Shown piece by piece: positions 12,523 through 23,167 of a DNA stretch of 64,000 nucleotides. Source of the DNA: Liriodendron chinense (lineage: Eukaryota; Streptophyta; Magnoliopsida; Magnoliales; Magnoliaceae); assembly GCA_003013855.2 (NCBI GenBank), contig ML058477.1, forward strand, positions 4,774,001 through 4,838,000. The letters are read 5' to 3'. The first letter of the stretch is position 1. The number at the start of each line of letters is the position of its first letter. A program made the position numbers and the translations under genes. The notes beneath the pieces were generated by a model, which made no database searches, had not been told where the DNA came from, and saw only the letters and a program-made list of their open reading frames with translations.

Positions 12523-12850
12523 CTGGCCGACCGGTCAAGACCAGTCGGCTATCCAGTTTTTTCAATCCCACAAGTCTGCTGGACAGATGATAGCATAACT
12601 GGCCGTCCGGTCAAGACCAGTCGGCTGTCAAGCTGAAATCCTTACAGCAAGGTTGCTGTCTTGTTGATGTCCCTGGCCGACAGGTCAAGACCGATCGGCT
12701 GTCTAGCTGAAGTTATCATAGCAAGTTTGCTGTCTGAGTTGATGAGCATGGCCAACCGGTCAAGACCGGTCGGCGGTCTAAACGATTTCATTACAACAAG
12801 TTTGCTGGATATTTCTTGAAGTTCTGGCCGACCGGTCAAGACCGGTCGGC
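12523..12850. repeat. GACCGGTC double-palindrome array in D 3' LTR
   Basis: About five dyad units (GACCGGTC-AA-GACCGGTC), spaced about 75 bp, each followed by a TCTAGNTGAANT...CACAGCAAG-like spacer. The matching array in the 5' LTR lies at 22440-22763. Some copies are decayed to GACCAGTC or GACAGGTC. Confidence 0.85.
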
Positions 12851-13253
12851 TGTCTAGATAATCTTGTCACAGCAAGCTTCTGGACCAAGTCCTTCAACAC
12901 AGCAGCGGATCACTTTCAAAGATGAAGCATGAAGTGATTAGGTGCATGAAGTCCAATGTTTGGACATATGTTCAATTATGATTCGCACCAGCCATGGACC
13001 ACAAGTCTGATCAACTTGTGCAAGGGTTGAGAGGGAATGGGATAAGATAGGTCAGTCATTACGCCATTCATTTATGTTTTGGGTTTCCTAAGGTCGATCT
13101 ATATGCAATTTACTTGAGATCTTGTTTTGGCTTGAGCTTGAGCAATGGAAGAAGCATAGTCTTCAAGTCTTAAGCTTCAAATCTTCGACCGGGGCTCACA
13201 CGACAAGACGCAACCAACCAACACGTCAATTGACAAAATAAAGTGTACTAACA

Positions 13254-13506
13254 ATCTCCCCCTTTGTCAATTGCGTGACAAAACATCTAACCTAGACAAA
13301 TCATGACTTCCTTATCATGATTGACCCTAAAACAGAAAGAAATATACACCCAATTACATGTCTATACAGATATACAAAATGATCGTTACGAAAGGACATG
13401 TACAGACTCGATTTTCTTCAAAATCTCCCCCTCAATACTTGCACCTACAAAGTCCTTCAAAAAGATATAATCGGACCTTCTAGGTGGGATGATTCTCCCC
13501 CTTTTT
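13254..13506 (-). other. Three polypurine tracts next to the D 3' LTR
   Basis: In minus sense, CAAAGGGGGAGAT abuts the 3' LTR (13254-13266). Two further GGGGGAGA-type tracts lie at about 13423-13432 and 13493-13506. Multiple polypurine tracts are a described Sirevirus hallmark and act in plus-strand DNA priming. Confidence 0.8.
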
Positions 13507-14006
13507 GTTAGTAATTGACAAGGGTTAGCCAGTAAAAAGATATGCCTAAGAAAGCTGCAAGGCTAGCGCCGAAAATATGTCAATCACATAAAACAGGGAA
13601 GAGATATAGAAATTGAAGCCCTGAGGAGATTTAAAGAACAAATCATGCTAGATATACAAGTAATTATGAAAGCATAGAGGGCTTATAGCTCAATCAACCA
13701 ACCACCCCTCCAGATGTATATCCAGACACAAAAAGAATACAAAGCATGAGCTAATTAGGGCGAATATGCCCAAACCATCCAACCTCCCACAAATATTTAA
13801 TAAAGGATCAAAAGCTCATATATAAAAAAAGATATAACTATAGAGAACAGAAATAACATCCATACATATACCAAAATGGGTAAGCAGCCCAATGTAGATA
13901 TGCGCAATCCGTGCAAAATATACAGACAAACCCATAGAAAGATAGTACATGAAATCCAGACAATGTCATTGGTCATACAAAAAGGAACTGTGACCAACAC
14001 ATAAGA

Positions 14007-15354
14007 CTAGTAATCTGTTCCATCTCCCAGATCGGGGGGTGGAACCTCCCCACGCGCCGTGCGCTCCCACATCTCTATCCGCCTCTCCAACTGTGCGAGG
14101 CCAGTCACAAGGGCTTCCTGTTGTACAAGAATGGTGGCCTACCCCTGCAAAAGTTGTTGCTCACTCTGCTCGATCCCGTCGAGCCGCTGAAATAGGCGCT
14201 CCTGAAGCTGACGAAGCTCAACAATGTATGAAGGGGGATCCACTGAAGGGGATTGACGTCGAGAAAAAGCTCTAGGAGGCGTGCTGAATCAACCTGGAGC
14301 AGCCCGAGGATCAGGGGAGGGATCAGAGGAAGGAGCTGAAGGTGAAGTCTGGGAAGGGCCAGTGGAGGCAGGTGGAGCCTCAGGCTAGGACGATTCTGCC
14401 TGAACCTGCTACTGCTTCTGCAAAAGACGACTCTGGATGGCTTCTTTTATAAGCTCCATACGAGCAATGATGGTGCGGTTTATAATGATGGGCTTGTGAA
14501 CTTTATCAGAACCGACAATGTTAATCACATTAGCTAATTTGCATATGAGATGCCCAAAAGGAAGACTGGAGGAGTTTCCATCGTCTCGCAAGATAACCTG
14601 GTGAGTGATGGACATGATCAGGGATGGGAGGCAAATTGGATGACCCTGACCGACGCGATAGAGCAGAAAAAATATGGTTTCAGTGACATCCGCCTTGTTG
14701 CTCTTCCGAGGATATACATTGCGGAAGAAGAGGTTGTGAAGAATGCGGAAATCCTATAACATGGAGGACGCCCGAAGCGCACCTCCGACCCATTGGGGTG
14801 TCCCATCACCACAGAGAAATTTGGCAATAACGTTGTTAGGTTTGGGACCCAGCGAGACAAAATCAAAAGAAGACTCCTCAACAATGGGAACACCAACGAA
14901 TTCAGAGATGGATTTCAAAGTAAAAACACACAGCCGTTCACCAACCTCAACTTTAAACGAGGGGGGAGAGGCGATGACATGGACACAGGAGGCATAGAAC
15001 TTCCGAACTATGTCAAGCTGGACAGGGCCCCCCCATGTGGAGTATGGGACCCCAATTTATGGCGTTCAACATGGAACGGACATTATATTCGGCCAAGTCA
15101 TCCAAATTTCTGGACTTTTCACATACCACCTCTTTGTCATTGAAGTCATCCCAATGGGTGGAATGGGATGAGACATTTATACCCAAGGATTGAGATTTAA
15201 GAGGAGGAACGGAAGATGAGGCAGCCCCTTGCCCTTTTGAAAGTGTTTTCTTTGATTTTAAAGGGCGAGGAGGAGGTTTAGCTTTTCCCTTGGACCGACC
15301 ACTCCGCCTCAAGGGAAGCTCATCTTCACTCTCTTGGGAAGACATTGAAGACAC
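14007..15354 (-). pseudogene. Third ORF of D: plant transposon protein (Transposase_32/env-like) domain
   Basis: Starts MSSMSSQESEDELPLRRSGR, a serine/acidic then basic lead resembling the family N-terminus. A frameshift in the seven-G run (15029-15035 on the plus strand) is needed to continue into VQLDIVRKFYASCVHVI, then ISEFVGVPIVEE, and on to ILHNLFFRNVYP and LPSLIMSITHQVILRDDG. The tail is proline/serine-rich with a glutamine-rich helix (LQERLFQRLDGIEQSEQQLL), ending at TAG 14007-14009. The pattern matches the putative plant transposon protein domain often found after copia pol. Its role is unproven; env-like function has been proposed for Sireviruses. It carries one frameshift and several stops, so it is inactive. 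Confidence 0.72.
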
Positions 15355-16093
15355 AGCAAAACACGCTAAATCACTCCTAGATATGAAAGGAAGGGATATG
15401 ACAAAGAAGGATGAGAGTGAATCCCTTACTTATGGAATGAGAATGGAGAGGAGCAATGTAGAGGAGGTTAGAAACTCTAATCTTGCCAAAAATCACCTTG
15501 GAATCACCTTGGAATGCAAGAGGGGGAGCTGGAGCAGCAAGTGGAGGTGAGAAAATGGAAGAATGAGTGACCCAAATGAGCTCCAACTGTTTATAAAGAC
15601 CCCCCCACTGTCGCACGGGCAGACCGGTCTAGGTTTGCACGACCGATCTGGACCGGTCGTGGGGAGTGAAGAGAGGCGACCAGCCTTGTCTGACGGCAGC
15701 CCGACCGGTCGGATGACTTAAACCAGGTGCGTCCAGATAGATCACTAGGTAGGCCGACCGGTCTTGACCGGTCGGCTGACCGGTCGGCTGACCGGTCATC
15801 CGGCACTGTTTGCAGTAGCAAAAGGATTTTGCACTGGTTTTGCTGGATAGAAGGTCTGTCTTTTGGACAGACAATTAGTTTTTAAATCCAAGTATCCTTA
15901 CTAAGGATACAACACCCATGGTCATGGTGTACCAAGGTACAACCCAGCACAAAATGAGGGACCCTTAAAGGTCCAGATTATCGATAGAAGACAAGAAATG
16001 GGAATATGTTCCGGAATATTCTTAGAGAGCAATGTGAAAAGAGGCAAAGGTCCTCAGATATACTTATAAAGATCAGATGGAGAGGCTTAATCC
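15355..16093. promoter_or_regulatory. Pol-ORF3 spacer of D with palindrome array and TATA-like box
   Basis: A TATAAA on the minus strand (15590-15595) lies about 240 bp upstream of the third ORF. Just upstream of it, 15623-15800 holds five or more GACCGGTC octamers. This repeats the LTR promoter architecture inside the element, so an internal promoter for the third ORF is a reasonable inference. The rest (15801-16093) shows no coding signal. Confidence 0.5.
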
Positions 16094-17605
16094 TCAGATA
16101 TTACCTACAAAACATACACTTGTAAGATAAACTAGACACCCAACACCAATGGACTTCTGGAGGTTTGCAAAGCGAACTGAGTCCAAGGGTTTCGTTAGGA
16201 TGTCGGCTAGCTGATTCTCGGTAGGCATATGTTCGAGAGATATTATGTGATCTTCAACCAATTCTCGAATAAAGTGGTGCCTAATATCGATGTTCTTAGT
16301 ACGCGAGTGCTGAACTGGATTTTTTGAAATATTTATGGCACTAGTATTGTCGCAAAATAGAGTCATTGTGCCTTGGTTAACCCAATAATCAGTCAAGGTT
16401 TGTTTCATCCATAATAATTATGCACAACAACTTCCGGCGGCAATATACTCTGCTTCGGCTGTGGATAAAGAAATGGAAATTTGTTTCTTACTATGCTACG
16501 CCACAAGGCAATTTCCAACATAAAAGCACCCACCGCTGGTTGATTTACGATAATTCATGTTACCAGCCCAGTCGGCATCTAAATACCCTGCAATATCTGT
16601 AGATGAATCAAATGGGTACCATAGACCGTATTCGGTAGTGCATTTTACAAACCGGATGATTCGCTTAACAGCAGTGAGGTGAGATTCTTTGGGATCAGCC
16701 TGAAACAGAGCACAAGCACCTACACTAAATGAAATATCTGGTCTACTAGCAGTGAGATAAACAATACTACCACCAATCATGCTTCTATAAAGATGTTGAT
16801 CTACACTTTTTCCTGCAAGGTCTTTCGATAGTTTAACAGTGGTGCTCATAGGAGTAGTGTAAGAATGACCAGAGTCTAAGCCAAATCTCTTAATAAGATC
16901 TTTAGCATATTTGGCTTGGGTAATGAATATACCTGATGCAAGTTGTTTTACTTGTAGCCCTAGAAACATGTTAAGTTCTCCTACCATACTCATCTCAAAT
17001 TCTGATGTCATTAATTTAGCAAAGGAGATGGACATTTTCTCACATGTGGATCCAAAAACAATGTCATCCACATAAATCTGGGCAATCAACATAGAATTCT
17101 CGGCTTCTCTTATAAAGAGAGTTTTGTCAACGCTCCCCCTAGCAAAATCATGGTCTATAAGAAAGTGAGTTAAGCATTCATACCATGCACGGGGAGCTTG
17201 CTTGAGTCCGTAAAGAGCCTTTTTCAATCAGTACACTTTGTGAGGATACTTAGGATCAATGAATCCCTTTAGTTGTTCAACATACACTTCCTCATCAAGA
17301 ATACCATTCAAGAAGGGGCTTTTTACATCCATTTGAAATAGTTTGAACTTTAAAGCACAAGCAACAGCCATAAGAATTCTAATAGACTCGAGTCTAGCTA
17401 GAGGGGCAAATGTTTCATCAAAATCAATACCTTCAATTTGTGAATATCCCTGAGCAACTAACCGAGCCTTATTTCGTATTACATTCCTAGATTCATCGGA
17501 TTTATTCTTGAAAATCCATTTGGTTCCAATAACATTTTTCCTTTCAGGCCTGTCGACCAGATACCAAGCCTCATTTCTAATGAATTGTTGAAGCTCTTCC
17601 TGCAT
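16094..17605 (-). pseudogene. pol: Copia reverse transcriptase and RNase H of D (broken)
   Basis: RT opens with GTKWIFKNKSDE, then ARLVAQGYSQIEGIDFDETF, MDVKSPFLNG and YVEQLKGF, and an in-frame stop at about 17225-17227 just before KKALYGLKQAPRAWYE. The catalytic motif IYVDDIVFGS is intact, followed by ASRPDISFSVG and LDADWAGN. RNase H continues across a stop near 16493 with CDNTSAINISKNPVQHSRTK and IDIRHHFIRE to 16094. Ty1/copia families normally have SAFLNG where this copy reads SPFLNG. At least two in-frame stops make it dead, but the catalytic residues survive. Confidence 0.93.
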
Positions 17606-17695
17606 TGTAAGGATCCAGAATTCATCGTTTAGAGCTTCATCAGCATTTTTTTTATTATATTTTAGATGTGAAACACAGGTGACTGTTGACTGCCT

Positions 17696-18540
17696 CTAAC
17701 TGTCTCCCGGTTTTGACACGAACGCTAAGATCCCCAATGATTTGATTGAGGGGTGATCCTTGACAATTTGTACATCACCAGGAGCAGTGGGGGCATTTGG
17801 AGATGAGGGTTGTTTATCAGATTTGCCTATCTCGCATATACCCTCATCTTCTTCTTCATCACCTGGAGACACTGATTTATCCAAGCTATCATCTACAGTC
17901 ACATTGATTGACTCTTGAACTGATGAGGTTCGAAGGTTGTAGACACGAAAGGCTCTACTATTTAATGAGTACCCTAAGAAGATACCCTCATCACTCTTGG
18001 AGTCAAACTTTCTCAAATTTTCTCGGTCTCTCAGGATATAACATGTACTACCAAAGACCTTAAAGTATTTCACATTTGGTGTCTTTCCACACCACAGTTC
18101 ACAAGCAGTTTTGTTTAGACCTGCCCTTAAATAAACTCGATTTATAATATAGCAGGCAGTGTTTACTGCTTCGGCCCATAGATTTTGCGCAAGATTCTTA
18201 TTATTAAGCATAGTTGTGGCCATATCCAACAATACACGATTTTCCCTTTCAGCAACCCCATTTTGTTAAGGTGTTTTGGGTGCTGAGAACTCATGGCGAA
18301 TACCCAATTCATCGCATAATGCCTTCAAACGATGATCTTCAAATTCACCGCCGTGATCACTCCTGATTCTTGCTACCATGTATCCTTTTTCATTATGAAG
18401 TCGCTTCACTAGTTTTTGGAATTCTTCAAAAGTGTTAGATTTTTCTCTTAGGAAGGTGACCCATGTGAATCTAGAGTAATCATCAACGACTACAAAGAAC
18501 TATCATTTTTCACCTTATCTAAGTACCCTGGTAGGACCAA
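17696..18540 (-). pseudogene. pol: Copia integrase catalytic core of D (broken)
   Basis: Minus-strand translation gives LDLVGPTRVLR, then stops around 18480-18530, then FFVVVDDYSRFTWV, RSDHGGEFEDHRLK and an in-frame TAA in TP-stop-QNGVAERENR, where the family has glutamine. The DD...E residues are all present (VDDYS, SDHGGEF, VAEREN). The C-terminal part VFGSTCYILRDRENLRKFD...GIFLGYS, typical of the copia integrase tail, is open to 17696. The DNA would be joined to the host genome by this enzyme. Stops in the catalytic core abolish it. Confidence 0.9.
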
Positions 18541-19968
18541 CTAGGTCCATGTGTAGCAGTTCAAATCGTTTTGATGTGACCAGGATAGAGGTTTCTTGTG
18601 TGCAACCTTGATTTGTTTACCTTTTTGGCATGCGATGCACACAGCATTAGGTCTTTTACCTATCTTTGGTAGACCTCTCACCAAATTTTTCTGACTCAGT
18701 TTAAACAGATTTCTATAATGAACATGACCGAGTCGATGGTGCCATAGTTCTGTTTCATCCTGAATGGCCACGTGACACATGGTGGAGGAGCTTGGATAGT
18801 TGTGATTTTCAATGACATAGCAGTTGTCTCCTGTGCGTAGACCTTTCATGACTAATTTTCCTGTGGAGTTCAGGATCTTGCACATATCTTTGGAGAAGCT
18901 TACTGAGTGCTCTTCATCACAAATTTGTGAGATACTCAAAAGGTTATGTTTAAGACCATCAACATAAAGCACATTTTCGATTTCGGGCAAACCTGGCCCC
19001 GTGATGGTTCCTTTACCAATGATTTTAGCCATGCTCCCATCACCAAATGTGACAGACCCACCATCAAATTCGTCATATGCACAAAATTGAGATCTATCAC
19101 CTATCATGTGTCTAGAGCAACCACTATCCAAGTACCATCTAGGGGTATTCCCAGCTTTTAGGGTAGTATGTATGACCAAACACTTGTTCTTAACTACCCA
19201 TTTAGTTGTTGTCCTTTTATGATGGGTATTCTTATGATGAGATTCTCTAGTTTTCTTAGGAGAATCAGATTTTTTTTTTTCACGCAAGAGAATAGCAGTT
19301 TTCAAATTCAGCATTTTAACTTGCTCTAACAGTTCATCCATTCTCTTGTCCTTCCTAGGAAGAGTAGGATAATTCTTTCGAATGTTTCCTCTTTTTGGTG
19401 AAGTATGCATGGGAGGATTCCAATTAGCTTGCTCATTTTTCCCGGTCGGTACAAATTTACCTTTCAAGTTTCTGACTGGATTTTTGAACACCATGCATTC
19501 AAACTTTATGTGGCCAATGTCTCCACAAGCATGGCAAACAGGAGATGCTATGGTTTCACTCCCCAATGCACCATGATCTTTTCTTACAATAGGATGGACT
19601 GAGGTAGTTTTTGAAGTGTGACTGTCATAGCCCAAACCTCTTCTATCCATTGGTGATCTTACAACACCTAGGAGTTTTTCAAGGTTTTCTTCTCCTTCGG
19701 CGAACCGTCTTCTAGAGTCAACGACTTGACACTTAAGACGATTAATTTCAGTGTTCGCCTCTTTGAGTTCTTTCTCAAGTCTAGCATGCTTGTCTAGAGA
19801 TTTACCACTTATGAGCTTTTTATTTTCCTGTTCAAGCTCATCATTCTTCCTTTTCAATTCTTCTAGATCTTGACCCATCTTTTGATTCTCAATTTTCAAT
19901 CCGTCAAGATTTTTTGTCAATTTGTCATTTTCAGCCTTCATTTGGCCCAACTTTTTAATGGTATTCAT
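18541..19968 (-). CDS. pol: Copia gag tail, protease and integrase zinc domain of D
   Basis: The longest open frame of D (475 codons). It begins in a coiled coil (LEELKRKNDELEQENKK), then a second zinc knuckle CHACGDIGHIKFEC (CX2CX4HX4C), a basic linker, the aspartic protease WYLDSGCSRHMIGDRSQF (DSGC active site), VTFGDGS, and the integrase zinc domain WHHRLGHVHYRNL...CIACQKGK. The frame ends at 18541 in LSWSHQNDLNCYTWT, a shifted reading of what should lead into the catalytic core. No start codon of its own is expected; it would be translated as part of Gag-Pol. Confidence 0.9.
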   Translation of the reverse strand: MNTIKKLGQMKAENDKLTKNLDGLKIENQKMGQDLEELKRKNDELEQENKKLISGKSLDKHARLEKELKEANTEINRLKCQVVDSRRRFAEGEENLEKLLGVVRSPMDRRGLGYDSHTSKTTSVHPIVRKDHGALGSETIASPVCHACGDIGHIKFECMVFKNPVRNLKGKFVPTGKNEQANWNPPMHTSPKRGNIRKNYPTLPRKDKRMDELLEQVKMLNLKTAILLREKKKSDSPKKTRESHHKNTHHKRTTTKWVVKNKCLVIHTTLKAGNTPRWYLDSGCSRHMIGDRSQFCAYDEFDGGSVTFGDGSMAKIIGKGTITGPGLPEIENVLYVDGLKHNLLSISQICDEEHSVSFSKDMCKILNSTGKLVMKGLRTGDNCYVIENHNYPSSSTMCHVAIQDETELWHHRLGHVHYRNLFKLSQKNLVRGLPKIGKRPNAVCIACQKGKQIKVAHKKPLSWSHQNDLNCYTWT

Positions 19969-19998
19969 ATTTTCAATGTATAGTTGGTTATATACCTC

Positions 19999-21166
19999 CT
20001 AAAGGCCTTCATCCTCATCCTCATCATCACTCAAGGAATCATTTTCAGTATTAGAGGATTCATGATCATCAATGTCTCTGGTGATCTTTGCAATGGGCTC
20101 AATTTGAGGCACAATATCAGTGATGGAGGCCATTAAAATTTTGATTGAACCTTGCTCCTCCTCACTTTGGTATATGTATGATTCTGATTCAGATTCTTCA
20201 GTATCATCCCATGTAGCCGCCATTGCCTTTTTCTTGGCCTTTTTATCGGTGCACTCGGATGCAATGTGACCAAATCCTCTACACTTGTAGCATTGAGGAT
20301 CTTTTGACTTAAAAAATTTTCCTTTGTTGTTCTTAGAGTCAAAAGGTTTACCCTTCTGGTAGGGTTTTCTTATAGAAGTATTTCCTCGAGTTTTGAAGAA
20401 TTTTTGAAATTTCTTGGCCATAAGTGCCATTTCTTCTATGTCAGGATCTTCCTCACTTCCACATTCAGAATCTTGTTTCTTGTGAGAAGATTTCAGGGCT
20501 GTACTTTTGGATTTGGAGGGAGTTTTGAAATGTAGCTCATGAGTTTGAAGGGACCCTAGTAATTCTTCAACTTTCATGGTATCTAGGTCCCGACATTCTT
20601 CATAACTTTGGCAGAGAACCGTTCCGGTAGGGATCTCAGAATTTTCCTACACAGTCTACTCTCTGGAACAGGATCCCCCAAGCCCCACATTTCATTTGTG
20701 ATCTTGTTCAGTTTGGTATAGAAGTCTGTAAATGTTTCATGCTCCTCCATAGTAATGTTTTCAAATTGTGTAGTGAGGCGCTGAAGTTTTGAGCGTTTGA
20801 CAATGCTTGTTCCTTCATGAGTAACTTCAAGAATATCCCATGCCTGCTTACTGGTTGTGCAATTTTGAATCCGACCAAATTCATCTTTAGACACTGAACA
20901 AAAAATGGCATTCAGGCCTTTGGCATTATGAACATGTTGAGCTTTATCATAATCGGTCCACATCGCCTTATCTCTTGGCCTGAGGACATCCGGTTCACCT
21001 TCCTTACATAAAATGTCCATTGGGGGTTTATATCCAATATCAACCATGTCCCTAACGTCTGAATCAATAGATTTCAAAAAGATGCGATTCGGGCTTTCCA
21101 ATATGGATTGTTTGACCCATCAAAGAAGGGAAGCTTAGTAACGGATGTAGACTCCTCTCTAGACAT
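19999..21166 (-). pseudogene. gag: Copia gag of D (UBN2-type, zinc knuckle)
   Basis: The start is the ATG at 21166 (MSREESTSVTKLPFFDG...NPYWKAR), 58 bases after the primer site. A frameshift near 21083 joins this lead to FLKSIDSDVRDMVDIGYKPP. Then come LNAIFCSVSKDEF, AWDILEVTHEG and FTDFYTKLNKITNEM, the UBN2 gag core, up to a stop near 20580. After a stop and frame continuation, 20577-19999 carries the first zinc knuckle CYKCRGFGHIASEC and a long acidic stretch. This is the structural particle protein. One frameshift and one stop break it; the domain order matches Sirevirus gag, which is long and coiled-coil rich. Confidence 0.9.
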
Positions 21167-21223
21167 ATTTTCAAGTTCTCTTAGGATCTTACTCCAGGTT
21201 TTTAAACCTGAGCGAAGGAACCC

Positions 21224-21235
21224 TCTCTGATACCT
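21224..21235 (-). other. Primer binding site of D, initiator tRNA-Met type
   Basis: The minus strand reads AGGTATCAGAGA, two differences from the standard iMet site TGGTATCAGAGC. It lies two bases inside the 5' LTR end at 21238 and fits copia elements. Confidence 0.85.
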
Positions 21236-21237
21236 AT

Positions 21238-23167
21238 TGAAATTGCGGTTTCACCGCTTGTAGAGATACTCAGAGATATGCCTAATGTCCGAGAGGGGGG
21301 GTGAATAGGACTTTTTGAATTTCCAATTACAATTTAAAACTAATCAAGTCAATCTTATCAACAAAGATTATCACAATAACATTCAAGGCAATTATATGAT
21401 GAATTTGTAAGTAAAGACTATCATAGGCATTTCATCAAACAGTTACCATTCATGATTGACTAAACCATTCAACATATAGCAATCATTCAATATCACAATG
21501 CAAATGATTTATAGTGGTTCGGTTTCCCTACTCCACTCCCGGTTCACGATCTCAACCTATGAGACCACCGGATTTCACTATAGTCGTGGTTTTAAATCAG
21601 GTTAACCATTAACCTTAACATCCTTTGATCTAGGACCGCGTTTACCTTCCGCCGATGGCCCAATCCAGGGACTTGACGAGTTTGGATCTCAAACTCTCAC
21701 CAATCCTAATCCAAGTACGGTCACGTACACTCCCGTTGGAGTTTCCCAATCCAGGGAATAGTGATTCAATAAATGGACTCTCAAATACTAGACATACCTA
21801 AACGATTGAGCCCCGATTCAATGCTTTTGATGAGTAGCTTCAGCTCCACATGCTTCAGCTTCTCTTTGTGCTCCCAAGATCAGCTACCAATGCAAATGAT
21901 GTGATTATGATTATGCCGGGTAGTTGGGAGAGAGTTGGTCAAGTTCCTCTTGCCTATTCAATGCAATGGTTATGAGGGAACTACCAAACTTCAGCATTCA
22001 ATGGCTATAAACGACCTCATAAAGATATTTTGAAGGTAGGTCAGCCATGAATGTAGATCTTGAGTTCATACTTCAAATCGAGCTTTGAATACTTAATGAC
22101 AAGCCATTAATGGCTAGGTTTGAATGATGAACTCAAGAGAGTTAAGAGCAAGGAGGGTAGGAGGATGTGAGTAAAAACTCTCTCTCTTAGCTCTTGAAGG
22201 GTGTTGAATGCATACGAAGAAAGACCACAAGTTATGGCTATATAGAGCCCCAAATGATGGCCCCAACGGATAAAAAACGGTCATGTCCGACCTGTCAGAG
22301 AGAGGTCTCAACCGGTCGGACGGATCGGTCGCATTTCAAAAGTCTGGGCCACATCTGGGTCTGACCGACCGGTCAAGACCGGTCGGCTGCCTACTTGGAT
22401 TGAAGCAGCATAGCTGTTGAACAATTTTTGTTCTTATGGCCGACCGGTCAAGACCGGTCGGCTATCCAGTTTTTTCAATCCCACAAGTCTGCTAGACAGA
22501 TGATAGCATAACTGGCCGTCCGGTCAAGACCAGTCGGCTGTCAAGCTGAAATCCTTACAGCAAGGTTGCTGTCTTGTTGATGTCCCTGGCCGACAGGTCA
22601 AGACCGATCGGCTGTCTAGCTGAAGTTATCATAGCAAGTTTGCTGTCTGAGTTGATGAGCCTGGCCGACCGGTCAAGACCGGTCGGCGGTCTAGATGATT
22701 TCATTACAGCAAGTTTGCTGGATATTTCTTGAAGTTCTGGCCGACCGGTCAAGACCGGTCGGCTGTCTAGATGATCTTATCACAGCAAGCTTGCTGGACC
22801 AAGTCCTTCAACACAGCAGCGGATCACTTTCAAAGATGAAGCATGAAGTGATTAGGTGCATGAAGTCCAATGTTTGGACATATGTTCAATTACGATTCGC
22901 ACCAGCCATGGACCACAAGTCTGATCAACTTGTGTAAGGGTCGAGAGGGAATGGGATAAGATAGGTCAGTCATTACGCCATTCATTTATGTTTTGGGTTT
23001 CCTAAGGTCGATCTATATGCAATTTACCTGAGATCTTGTTTTGGCTTGAGCTTGAGCAATGGAAGAAGCATAGTCTTCAAATCTTGAGCTTCAAATCTTC
23101 GACTGGGGCTCACACGACAAGATGCGACCAACCAACACGCCAATTGACAAAATAAAGTGTACTAACA
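21238..23167 (-). repeat. 5' LTR of element D (1930 bp)
   Basis: The plus strand begins TGAAATTGCGGTTTCACCGC and ends GTGTACTAACA. It is nearly identical to 9324-13253 minus the nested LTR. It has a TATATA box at about 22238-22243 and GACCGGTC dyads from 22308 to 22763. TSD CCATG follows at 23168-23172. Confidence 0.93.

Larger units (their letters stand above)
9324..13253 (-). repeat. 3' LTR of element D, interrupted by solo LTR E
   Basis: The plus strand begins TGAAATTGCGGTTTTACCGC and ends GTGTACTAACA. About 1984 bp belong to this LTR once the nested LTR and one TSD copy are removed, against 1930 bp for the 5' LTR. A TATATAAA box lies at 10326-10333, with GACCGGTC clusters at 10388-10530 and 12523-12850. 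The 5' LTR copy shows the uninterrupted sequence at 22389-22397. Confidence 0.9.
9324..23167 (-). mobile_element. Element D: Sirevirus-like Ty1/copia, minus strand, with a third ORF
   Basis: TG...CA-bounded element with TSD CCATG at 9319-9323 and 23168-23172. Its 5' LTR is 21238-23167 and its 3' LTR is 9324-13253, which holds a nested solo LTR. In minus-strand order: iMet-type primer site, gag with coiled coil and two zinc knuckles, protease, integrase, RT, RNase H, then a third ORF at 14007-15354 and several polypurine tracts. The copia order (integrase before RT), the large coiled-coil gag, the CAAAGGGGGAGAT polypurine signature and the palindromic LTR arrays place it with Sireviruses. Without its nested insertion it would be about 11.9 kb. 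Stops in integrase and RT and several frameshifts disable it. Confidence 0.92.
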
